A stretch of 5,565 nucleotides of DNA from contig JAJFHB010000349.1 of NCBI GenBank assembly GCA_021775795.1, positions 1 through 5,565 of the forward strand, given 5' to 3'. This stretch comes from Hyphomicrobiales bacterium. Lineage in GTDB: Bacteria; Pseudomonadota; Alphaproteobacteria; Rhizobiales; JAJFHB01. Numbering within the stretch: the stretch's first letter is position 1; the number at the start of each line of letters is the position of its first letter. This document shows positions 1 to 5,565 of this stretch, in pieces. The position numbers and the translations under genes were made by a program. The notes under the pieces were generated by a model. The model saw only the letters and a program-made list of their open reading frames with translations, ran no database searches and had not been told where the DNA came from.

Positions 1-50
1 TTCTGCCCATCTCGTTTGAGTATGCAGGCTGAACCCGTCTATCTGGAGGC

Positions 51-872
51 TTAGGCTCCGAACAGAATGGTGCGCATGGAAATTGCACCATACTCCATAT
101 CTTCGCAGGCAAAGCTGACATCATCACTGCTATCACTCGCAGCCAGCGCGTAGAGCAATGGTAGATAATGTTCAGGCGTTGGCACGGCCATCTGCGCAGC
201 CGGTCCCAGCGAGTGATAGTCCCACAGGGGCGCATGATTGCGGTCGAGGACGAGGTCTCTAACGGTTGCATCGAACTCTAATGCCCAATCGGTATTTTGC
301 ATGTCACCGCTCTGGCGTTCAGGACTGAACGCATGGCGCAGGTTGTGCACAATGTTGCCGCTGCCGACAATGAGTACGCCCTCTTTGCGCAAGCGCTTCA
401 GTTCAAGGCCAAGCTCATAGTGCCGGCGCGGTGCTGCGTTCCTGTCCAGAGAAAGTTGAAACACCGGTATGTCGGCTAAAGGAAACATCGGTTTCAGGAT
501 GCACCAGGTGCCATGATCGAGACCCCAGTCAAAATCCAGCTCAGGCTTGAACGCCTGTGTTGATGCAGCCAGCTCTCTCGCCAGGGCGGGCGCTCCAGGA
601 GATGGATAGTCCTGCGCATACATCTCGTCTGAAAAACCATAGAAATCATGGATTGTTCTGGGTTTTTCCATGGCAGTAACCTGCACTCCATCGGTTTCCC
701 AATGGGCAGAGATGCACAGAACAGCCTTTGGCCTTGGAAGCCTTGACCCGATCCGGCCCCAGGTATCGAAGAAGCGGTTTTCACCCAGCACAAGACGCGG
801 ATCGCCATGGCCAATGAACAGCACCGGCATTTTCGCCGGCTGTGAGATCTCGTCGTGGACGTTCGTGTTCAC
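51..872 (-). CDS. ygiD: 4,5-DOPA dioxygenase extradiol-like protein (YgiD/LigB family)
   Basis: A class III extradiol ring-cleavage dioxygenase of 273 residues, close to the usual ~260-270. Characterised relatives such as E. coli YgiD open the catechol ring of L-DOPA in vitro; the natural substrate is usually unknown. Visible family marks are GHGDP (His22), SAHW (His57), LDHGTW (His120), GNIVHN (His176) and TPEHYLPLLY (His235). His22, His57, His176 and His235 match the family's metal-site and catalytic histidines. There is no signal peptide, so it should be cytoplasmic. I chose the GTG start at 870-872: TAAGG at 880-884 lies 7 bases upstream, and the short N-terminal extension resembles that of E. 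coli YgiD. The ATG at 828-830 has no clear ribosome binding site. It follows the aminotransferase gene by 9 bases and is probably co-transcribed and translationally coupled with it. One oddity is Asp24 in GHGDP, where E. coli YgiD has Ser. The family call is firm; the substrate is not known. Confidence 0.93.
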   Translation of the reverse strand: MNTNVHDEISQPAKMPVLFIGHGDPRLVLGENRFFDTWGRIGSRLPRPKAVLCISAHWETDGVQVTAMEKPRTIHDFYGFSDEMYAQDYPSPGAPALARELAASTQAFKPELDFDWGLDHGTWCILKPMFPLADIPVFQLSLDRNAAPRRHYELGLELKRLRKEGVLIVGSGNIVHNLRHAFSPERQSGDMQNTDWALEFDATVRDLVLDRNHAPLWDYHSLGPAAQMAVPTPEHYLPLLYALAASDSSDDVSFACEDMEYGAISMRTILFGA

Positions 873-879
873 TGATACG

Positions 880-884
880 CCTTA
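880..884 (-). promoter_or_regulatory. Ribosome binding site of the dioxygenase, overlapping the upstream stop
   Basis: The minus strand reads TAAGG, then 7 bases, then GTG. The TAA is the stop codon of the aminotransferase gene. This supports the GTG start of the dioxygenase over the ATG 14 codons further in. It also suggests that ribosomes ending on the first gene help start the second. Confidence 0.6.
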
Positions 885-1721
885 CGCGGCGCCATGTGAC
901 CACGCCCAATAGAGTTCGCGGCACTTGGAATAAATCGGCCCGGGTTGAAAGTCGCGATTTTCCAGTTTGGTGATTGGCAGCACTTTGCCGAAGTTGCCTG
1001 TGGAAAACACTTCATCAGCTTCCATGAAGTCCGCGAAAGACACGGTTCGCTCATGCACCTCGATACCGGCATCGCGCAAGAGTTTGATGCATCTTTGGCG
1101 CGTTATACCGTTCAGGAAACAGCCGTTTGGCACCGGCGTGTGGACGGCCCCATCAGACGCAAACAATATATTCGCCGTTGCCAGTTCGGCAACGTTGGAG
1201 AGCGGGTCAAGCATCACCGCATTCTCAAAGCCGCGTGTGCGCGCCTCCCGCAAAGCACGGGCCGAGTTTGGATAATGACATGCCGCCTTTGCATCTGTTG
1301 GCGCGGATTCCAGACTGGGACGCCTGTACGGCGACAGTGCCGCTGTAAATCCCTTCTCATCCGGCATTGCACTCTCAAAGACTGAAAAGCAGAAATTCGT
1401 CGTATCCGGATCGACATCGACCCAACCCTCATCCGCCCAGTACATGGGCTTGATGTACAGAGAAGTCCCTTTCGGGAAGCGGCCGATGCCCTCCTGAGCA
1501 AATTCGAGCAACTCACCCGGCTTATGCAAGGGCGTCAGGCCCATGGTGCGAACCGAGGCGACCATTCTTTCGAAATGCAGGTCAAGGTCAGGCGCAACAC
1601 CCTCAAACGCCCGCGCACCATCAAACACTGTAGAGGCCAACCATGAACCATGGGTCAAAGGTCCCATGATCCCGGGATTTCCCTCCTGCCACTCACCTTG
1701 GAAATAATGCCAGGCTGCCAT
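882..1721 (-). CDS. Branched-chain aminotransferase-like PLP enzyme (class IV)
   Basis: A 279-residue fold-type IV pyridoxal-phosphate aminotransferase related to IlvE and D-amino acid aminotransferase. By family it would move an amino group between an amino acid and a 2-oxo acid in the cytoplasm. Visible marks: STVFDGARAFEG near the N-terminus (31-41); HFERM with Arg52 at the position of IlvE Arg59; the Schiff-base lysine Lys145 in TDAKAA; NVAELATANILF with Glu179 at the cofactor-ring position; LNGITR (203-208); and ADEVFSTG (235-242) for phosphate binding. The ATG at 1719-1721 has AGAGG at 1727-1731, 5 bases upstream. In the substrate region Lys91 (YIKP) stands where E. coli IlvE has Arg97 (YIRP), and Leu28 aligns with IlvE Tyr31. 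Substrate preference may therefore differ from true BCATs, so no ilvE symbol is given. It is first in a probable two-gene unit with the downstream dioxygenase. D-amino acid or amine transaminase activity cannot be excluded; aminodeoxychorismate lyase is less likely. Confidence 0.9.
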   Translation of the reverse strand: MAAWHYFQGEWQEGNPGIMGPLTHGSWLASTVFDGARAFEGVAPDLDLHFERMVASVRTMGLTPLHKPGELLEFAQEGIGRFPKGTSLYIKPMYWADEGWVDVDPDTTNFCFSVFESAMPDEKGFTAALSPYRRPSLESAPTDAKAACHYPNSARALREARTRGFENAVMLDPLSNVAELATANILFASDGAVHTPVPNGCFLNGITRQRCIKLLRDAGIEVHERTVSFADFMEADEVFSTGNFGKVLPITKLENRDFQPGPIYSKCRELYWAWSHGAA

Positions 1722-1726
1722 CTGTC

Positions 1727-1731
1727 CCTCT
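1727..1731 (-). promoter_or_regulatory. Ribosome binding site of the aminotransferase
   Basis: The minus strand reads AGAGG within a longer purine run (1726-1734), five bases before the ATG at 1719-1721. It supports this start codon. Confidence 0.55.
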
Positions 1732-1761
1732 CTTCGCCAACGTTACACGCGCATGTTAAGC

Positions 1762-1778
1762 CCGCCATCGCGTGGCGG
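1762..1778. repeat. GC-rich inverted repeat upstream of the aminotransferase
   Basis: A perfect 6-bp inverted repeat, CCGCCA and TGGCGG, is separated by 5 bases. Its near edge is about 40 bases upstream of the aminotransferase ATG. As RNA it forms a short stable hairpin in the likely leader. On the minus strand it is followed by GCTTAAC, not a run of T, so it is a poor intrinsic terminator. It could be a transcription factor operator or a leader hairpin. The function is unknown. Confidence 0.45.
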
Positions 1779-1796
1779 AGAGCATTGCCTGGAGAA

Positions 1797-1802
1797 ATTA
1801 GA
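1797..1802 (-). promoter_or_regulatory. Possible -10 element for the aminotransferase-dioxygenase unit
   Basis: The minus strand reads TCTAAT, five of six matches to TATAAT, about 75 bases upstream of the ATG. Transcription from here would place the inverted repeat at 1762-1778 in the leader. No convincing -35 box lies at the right distance, so the call is weak. Confidence 0.2.
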
Positions 1803-1922
1803 TTGTTTCACCCTGATAGGGAAGCGATCTATCGAGAAAACGCTTGTCCATCACGGACCATAAGCGCCGCGGGCAGGCCGAAACACGATTGTGAGATCAG
1901 ACCCTGTGAAGTGCGCCCGCGA

Positions 1923-2906
1923 TCAACCTGTGGGAACGTCGATGGTTGGATCGTTGTAGAATATGTGTACGCCGATCTTCTTCAGCATGGTCATGGAGCG
2001 GGCCCAGCGGGGGCTCACATAATCAGCATGATAATGGGTCGCCCCTTCAACGGCATAAATGCGCCGTCCGCCACTGATCGCCTGTGTGGCAACCCGTTGC
2101 GACTGCTCCCAGTAACGATCGTTGTTTGGCACGTCGCTCTTACCGTCACAGGCAAAGGAGAACTGGCAGGCGTTGCGGCGCTGCTCGTTTTGATAAACGA
2201 CACCACAGATTGTGTCGGGATAAACATCCGTTGCAACCCGGTTGATGATCACGTTGGCAACCGCCAGCTGACCAAGAGTTGATTCGCCGCGTGCTTCGAA
2301 GTAAATCGCGCGGGCCATGCAATTATGTTCTGCAACCTGACGCCGGGCTGTTTCCTGGCGGCGTCCCCGCTCAGTGCGGCCGCGCAGAGACATTTGTTCG
2401 ATTGCCGATATCGTAGGCGTGCCGGTCAGCGTGTCTGCAGGTTCAATTCGATCATCAATGGCTGCCAGATCAAGCGTGGGCACACCGGCGAGGAAATCGC
2501 CCTTGCCGCTGGCTTCAACCTGCTGTTCTGGCCGATACTGAAGGCCATAAACTTCGTCTTCGAAGGTCTGTGTCGGCGCCGTGTCCACGTCGTCTTCAAG
2601 CGTACCACGCAAGGCGTTGTTCTGTTGGAGGCTGCTTCGGGTGTCGATGACGTCTGACCATTCAGCGCCGGGCACACCGCGGGCGGAAGCATTCTGTCCG
2701 GCGTAGTGGCCAACAAATGCCGCTACAGCCACCAGAGTGCCCACAGCAACCGCATATGTCATGCGGCCCTTTGCGCGCCTTTTGGGTAGGGGGCCAAATG
2801 GATCATAGTCCTGCATCGAGTTCCCGACGTCCCCTCTCCCTGGACCAATTCTACGTACGGGACGCGCTTTGCGCGGTCTCCGACTTGCACGTACAGCCCT
2901 ACTCAT
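1923..2906 (-). CDS. Membrane-anchored SleB/CwlJ-family cell wall hydrolase
   Basis: From the chosen ATG the protein has 327 residues. Order of parts: a very Arg/Lys-rich cytoplasmic tail (about 1-48); one membrane helix (about 49-70, beginning MTYAVAVGTLVAV); an acidic, Gln/Thr-rich linker (about 75-190); then a C-terminal Hydrolase_2 (SleB) domain (about 194-318). Domain marks are CMARAIYFEARGES with the likely catalytic Glu204, GQLAVANVIINRV, CQFSFACDG and THYHADYVSPRWA. In spore formers this family lyses cortex peptidoglycan. In Gram-negative bacteria, as here, a periplasmic role in peptidoglycan turnover is the reasonable inference. Three starts compete: GTG 2916-2918 (no ribosome binding site), ATG 2904-2906 (AAGTGAG at 2914-2920) and ATG 2814-2816 (weak GGGAA). 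All keep the helix; I use 2906. The gene stands alone, with gaps of about 200 bases on both sides. The family call is strong; the start and exact substrate are not. Confidence 0.88.
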   Translation of the reverse strand: MSRAVRASRRPRKARPVRRIGPGRGDVGNSMQDYDPFGPLPKRRAKGRMTYAVAVGTLVAVAAFVGHYAGQNASARGVPGAEWSDVIDTRSSLQQNNALRGTLEDDVDTAPTQTFEDEVYGLQYRPEQQVEASGKGDFLAGVPTLDLAAIDDRIEPADTLTGTPTISAIEQMSLRGRTERGRRQETARRQVAEHNCMARAIYFEARGESTLGQLAVANVIINRVATDVYPDTICGVVYQNEQRRNACQFSFACDGKSDVPNNDRYWEQSQRVATQAISGGRRIYAVEGATHYHADYVSPRWARSMTMLKKIGVHIFYNDPTIDVPTG

Positions 2907-2963
2907 AACCCGACTCACTTAAAATTACAGACAAATTCAAGTGTCAGAGTAGGTTGGTTCCGT

Positions 2964-2983
2964 TTAACATAGGTTAACCATAG
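2964..2983. promoter_or_regulatory. CtrA-like tandem TTAAC repeat upstream of the hydrolase
   Basis: Two near-identical 10-base units, TTAACATAGG and TTAACCATAG, lie head to tail. The second contains TTAACCAT, which matches the described Caulobacter CtrA half-site. The two TTAA cores are 6 bases apart, whereas the classical full site has 7. The centre, GGTTAACC (2972-2979), is a perfect palindrome. It sits about 60 bases upstream of the preferred hydrolase start, where a regulator could act on that promoter. Confidence 0.35.
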
Positions 2984-3019
2984 CCGCAATAACGCGGCGA
3001 TTGTTTGACCTCCCTCAAA

Positions 3020-3028
3020 AGTGGATAA
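3020..3028 (-). promoter_or_regulatory. DnaA-box-like 9-mer
   Basis: The minus strand reads TTATCCACT, eight of nine matches to the DnaA box TTATCCACA. It is a single copy in the hydrolase upstream gap. One such near-match is expected by chance in a window of this size, so only its position gives it weight. Confidence 0.25.
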
Positions 3029-3038
3029 GGTTAATTCT

Positions 3039-3117
3039 GGGCAGCGTGCCCGGCACTCAGGCGCAGACGTGCCCATAACCGCTCAAAGGTTACGTCATCG
3101 GGCCAATTCCAGGGCAC
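3039..3117 (-). promoter_or_regulatory. Complementary-arm region after ppdK (possible terminator or attenuator)
   Basis: Starting two bases after the ppdK stop, the minus-strand transcript carries GTGCCC (3112-3117), a small TAACC/GGTTA hairpin (3076-3092), GGGCAC (3069-3074), GTGCCGGGCAC (3046-3056) and TGCCC (3039-3043). The arms can pair in alternative ways; GGGCA-CGC-TGCCC at 3039-3051 is the tightest hairpin. No U-run follows it (AGAATTAACC), so it is not a textbook intrinsic terminator. It may end or slow ppdK transcription by another route. Confidence 0.35.
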
Positions 3118-3119
3118 AA

Positions 3120-5565
3120 CTAGTCGGTCTGCTCAGACTGCCGGATCGTTGCCTGAGCCGCAGCGAGACGCGCGATGGGCACTCTGAAGGGTGAACAGGA
3201 TACGTAATCCAGCCCAACCTCTTCACAAAAATGTATCGATGCCGGATCACCGCCATGCTCACCGCAAATGCCGAGCTTGATATCGGGTCTTTGGGCACGG
3301 CCGCGCTCGACGCCGATGCGCACAAGCTCGCCGACCCCTTCCACGTCAATGGTGACGAACGGGTCGTTTTCAAGAATACCCTTGGCGGCATAGTCGGCCA
3401 GATACTTGGCAGAATCATCACGGCTGATGCCAAAAGCCGTCTGCGTGAGATCGTTGGTTCCAAAGGAGAAGAACTCAGCCGTCTTGGCAATCTCCGAGGC
3501 CATGAGAACGGCGCGCGGCAGTTCAATCATGGTGCCGGTGGTATAACCTACATCGCATCCTCTTTCCGCCCGCACAGCCTCTGCAACCGCATCAATGCGC
3601 GATGAGATCATGTCGAGCTCAGCCTTCGTGGCAATCAGGGGCACCATGATTTCCGGCATCACCGGCTCGCCGGTGAGCTTTGCCGCATCGATCGCAGCTT
3701 CCAGAATGGCCCGGGCCTGCATCTCGTATATTTCCGGGTAGGTAATGGCGAGGCGGCAGCCACGATGGCCGAGCATGGGGTTGAACTCATGCAACTCGCT
3801 CACCCGCCGGCGCAATTTGTCGGGATCAAGATTTGCAGCCTTGGCAAGCTGTGCGATTTCCTCATCACCGTGAGGAAGAAATTCATGCAACGGCGGATCC
3901 AGCAGGCGGATGGTGACCGGCAGGCCCTGCATGATTTCAAAAAGTTTGGTAAAATCCTGCCGCTGCATGGGCAGAATTTTGTCGAGTGCCGTGCGCCGGC
4001 CTTCCTCGTCATCGGCCAATATCATTTCGCGCACCGCAAGAATGCGGTCGGCATCGAAGAACATGTGCTCGGTACGGCAAAGCCCGATACCTTCCGCCCC
4101 GAATTCCCGCGCTGCCTTGGCATCCGTGGGCGTGTCGGCGTTGGCGCGCACACCCATGCGGCGCACTTCATCGGCCCATCCGATCAGCGTGCCGAAATCG
4201 CCAGACAGTTCGGGTTGAATTGTGGCGACTTTGCCCTTCATCACCTGACCCGTGGTGCCATCGACCGTGATGACATCGCCTTTGCGCAGTTCAACGCCGG
4301 CAGAGCGCATCACCTCTTGCTTGTAATCAATGCTGACGCTGCCGGCACCCGACACGCAAGGACGCCCCATGCCGCGGGCAACCACGGCCGCGTGACTTGT
4401 CATTCCGCCGCGCGCTGTGAGGATGCCTTCTGCTGCATGCATGCCGTGAATATCTTCCGGGCTGGTTTCGATTCGAACCAGAATGACTTTCCGATCTTCG
4501 ACCGAGAGCCGTTCCGCCTCGTCCGGGTCGAAGACAATCTCACCACAGGCAGCACCCGGTGATGCGGGCAGGCCGCGGGCGATTATCTCGCGCTCAGCGG
4601 TCGGGTCCAGCGTCGGATGCAAGAGCTGATCCAGAGATGCCGGTTCGATGCGCTGAACCGCTTCTGTTTTTTCAATCAACCCTTCGTGCGCCATATCGAC
4701 AGCGATCTTGATCGCCGCCTTGGCAGTGCGTTTGCCGGAACGGGTTTGCAACATCCACAAGCGGTTCTCCTGGATGGTGAATTCCACGTCCTGCATATCG
4801 CGGTAATGGCCTTCCAGCTTTTCGTAGATCGCCTTTAACTGGGTGTAGACTTCGGGCATCAGGCGCTCAAGTGACGGTGCGCTGGAGCCGGCTTCTTCTC
4901 GGGCTGCCTCGGTGATATTCTGCGGCGTGCGTATGCCCGCCACCACATCTTCACCCTGGGCATTCACCAGAAACTCGCCATAGGGTTCCTTGGCGCCGGT
5001 CGAAGGATTTCGGGTGAAGGCCACACCGGTGGCGCTGGTGCTCCCCATGTTTCCAAACACCATGGCCTGAACATTGACCGCAGTGCCCCAACTGTCGGGA
5101 ATATTGTGCAAACGCCGGTATGTGACTGCTCGCTGGTTGCGCCAGGACGAAAACACCGCCCCCATGGCGCCCCACAGCTGTTCATTCACATCCTGGGGAA
5201 AAGGTTTCTCAAGCGCTTCTTGAACACAAGCCTTGTAGCGGACAATGACGTGCTTCCAGGCATCGGCATCCAGATCCGTGTCACTTTCAAGACCGTTGTC
5301 TTCTTTATATTCCTCGAGGATGTCCTCGAATTCGAAATGGTCGATGCCGAGCACGACATCAGAATACATCTGGATGAAGCGCCGGTAGCTGTCATAGGCA
5401 AACCGGGGATCACCCGATTTCACGGCAAGTCCTTCAACGGTTTCGTCGTTCAGACCCAGATTGAGAACTGTGTCCATCATGCCGGGCATGGAGGCGCGGC
5501 TGCCCGAACGCACGGAAACCAGCAGGGGATTAGCTGCCTCGCCAAAGCCAGCACCCACTTGACCA
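3120..5565 (-). CDS. ppdK: Pyruvate, phosphate dikinase (5'-truncated by the window edge)
   Basis: This enzyme interconverts pyruvate, ATP and phosphate with PEP, AMP and pyrophosphate in the cytoplasm. The reading frame runs off the window end, so the true start is outside; the GTG at 5556-5558 is an internal valine codon. About 65-90 N-terminal residues are missing, judged against the usual 870-900. Visible parts in order: rest of the ATP-grasp nucleotide domain (SVRSGSRASMPGMMDT; ends near LQTRSGKR); the swivelling phosphohistidine domain with GGMTSHAAVVARGMG (His codon 4392-4394); and the PEP/pyruvate TIM barrel with GLCRTEHMFF, FGTNDLTQTAFGISRD and GICGEHGGDP (Cys codon 3264-3266). His and Cys are 376 residues apart, as are His455 and Cys831 of the Clostridium symbiosum enzyme, so no internal insertion is apparent. 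The Thr two residues before His is the position phosphorylated in plant PPDK. PEP synthase is excluded by length and the PPDK-type N-terminal motif. The stop is TAG at 3120-3122. Confidence 0.97.
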   Translation of the reverse strand, partial: GQVGAGFGEAANPLLVSVRSGSRASMPGMMDTVLNLGLNDETVEGLAVKSGDPRFAYDSYRRFIQMYSDVVLGIDHFEFEDILEEYKEDNGLESDTDLDADAWKHVIVRYKACVQEALEKPFPQDVNEQLWGAMGAVFSSWRNQRAVTYRRLHNIPDSWGTAVNVQAMVFGNMGSTSATGVAFTRNPSTGAKEPYGEFLVNAQGEDVVAGIRTPQNITEAAREEAGSSAPSLERLMPEVYTQLKAIYEKLEGHYRDMQDVEFTIQENRLWMLQTRSGKRTAKAAIKIAVDMAHEGLIEKTEAVQRIEPASLDQLLHPTLDPTAEREIIARGLPASPGAACGEIVFDPDEAERLSVEDRKVILVRIETSPEDIHGMHAAEGILTARGGMTSHAAVVARGMGRPCVSGAGSVSIDYKQEVMRSAGVELRKGDVITVDGTTGQVMKGKVATIQPELSGDFGTLIGWADEVRRMGVRANADTPTDAKAAREFGAEGIGLCRTEHMFFDADRILAVREMILADDEEGRRTALDKILPMQRQDFTKLFEIMQGLPVTIRLLDPPLHEFLPHGDEEIAQLAKAANLDPDKLRRRVSELHEFNPMLGHRGCRLAITYPEIYEMQARAILEAAIDAAKLTGEPVMPEIMVPLIATKAELDMISSRIDAVAEAVRAERGCDVGYTTGTMIELPRAVLMASEIAKTAEFFSFGTNDLTQTAFGISRDDSAKYLADYAAKGILENDPFVTIDVEGVGELVRIGVERGRAQRPDIKLGICGEHGGDPASIHFCEEVGLDYVSCSPFRVPIARLAAAQATIRQSEQTD

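Noticed and set aside
945..1385. Plus-strand open frame of 146 codons, with two further overlapping plus-strand frames
   Set aside because: All are antisense to the aminotransferase; the Cys/Arg-rich translations look like reverse-frame artefacts.
1846..1858. GTCC-GTGAT-GGAC hairpin after the hydrolase gene, with TTTT a few bases later
   Set aside because: The stem is only 4 bp and the T-run is short and displaced, which is too weak to call a terminator.
1650..2282. Plus-strand open frame of 210 codons across the aminotransferase start, the gap and the hydrolase end
   Set aside because: It overlaps two well-supported minus-strand genes and has no recognisable domain or clear ribosome binding site. 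It is best explained as chance in GC-rich DNA.
2919..2946. Possible sigma-70 promoter with CTGACA and TTTTAA at 17-base spacing before the hydrolase
   Set aside because: The -10 matches only three of six bases and would place the start of transcription almost on the ATG at 2906, so it is not supportable.
2983..2998. GCCGC-N6-GCGGC inverted repeat in the gap upstream of the hydrolase
   Set aside because: It is a 5-bp stem with no T-run and no link to a known site; such repeats are frequent in sequence of this composition.
3765..4562. Plus-strand open frame of 265 codons inside ppdK
   Set aside because: It is antisense to highly conserved ppdK motifs, including the phosphohistidine region, and its translation shows no recognisable domain. 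It is a shadow of codon bias.
5556..5558. GTG as the start codon of ppdK
   Set aside because: The frame stays open to the window edge and the family has a further 65 or more conserved residues upstream, so this is an internal valine codon.
1..5565. An undescribed defence, mobile or biosynthetic system
   Set aside because: All four genes belong to recognised families in an ordinary chromosomal setting. There are no transposase, integrase, toxin, nuclease, repeat-array or composition signs of an accessory island.

Overview
The window reads as ordinary chromosomal DNA of an alphaproteobacterium, most likely of the Rhizobiales/Hyphomicrobiales type. This rests on moderately high GC, a proteobacterial-style pyruvate phosphate dikinase, a membrane-anchored SleB-family cell wall hydrolase of a kind common in that order, and a fold-type IV aminotransferase of the style found there. 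The assignment is inferred from protein character and was not confirmed by a search. All four supported genes lie on the minus strand and nearly fill the window. There is no rRNA or tRNA gene, CRISPR array, insertion sequence or prophage gene that I can see.

Reading in the direction of transcription (right to left): 5565-3120 is a 5'-truncated ppdK, pyruvate phosphate dikinase, with its swivelling His domain and C-terminal PEP/pyruvate barrel complete. A ~210-base gap follows (2907-3119). It holds several mutually complementary GGGCA/TGCCC arms, a near-perfect DnaA-box-like 9-mer and a 10-bp-period TTAAC repeat resembling the CtrA motif. Next is a SleB-type cell wall hydrolase (2906-1923) with a basic cytoplasmic tail, one membrane helix, a linker and a C-terminal hydrolase domain. 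A ~200-base gap (1722-1922) holds a GC-rich inverted repeat just upstream of an aminotransferase (1721-882). After only 9 bases comes a 4,5-DOPA-dioxygenase-like extradiol enzyme of the YgiD family (872-51). The last 50 bases (1-50) contain nothing I can assign, apart from a short plus-strand open frame whose stop overlaps the dioxygenase stop.

Functionally, ppdK supplies or consumes PEP in central carbon metabolism. The hydrolase acts on peptidoglycan in the periplasm. The aminotransferase and the dioxygenase look like a two-gene transcription unit, because the ribosome binding site of the second is built onto the stop codon of the first. I did not find a convincing undescribed multi-gene system. 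The points most worth checking are the regulatory-looking gap upstream of the hydrolase, the Lys-for-Arg change in the aminotransferase active site, and the aminotransferase-dioxygenase pairing.
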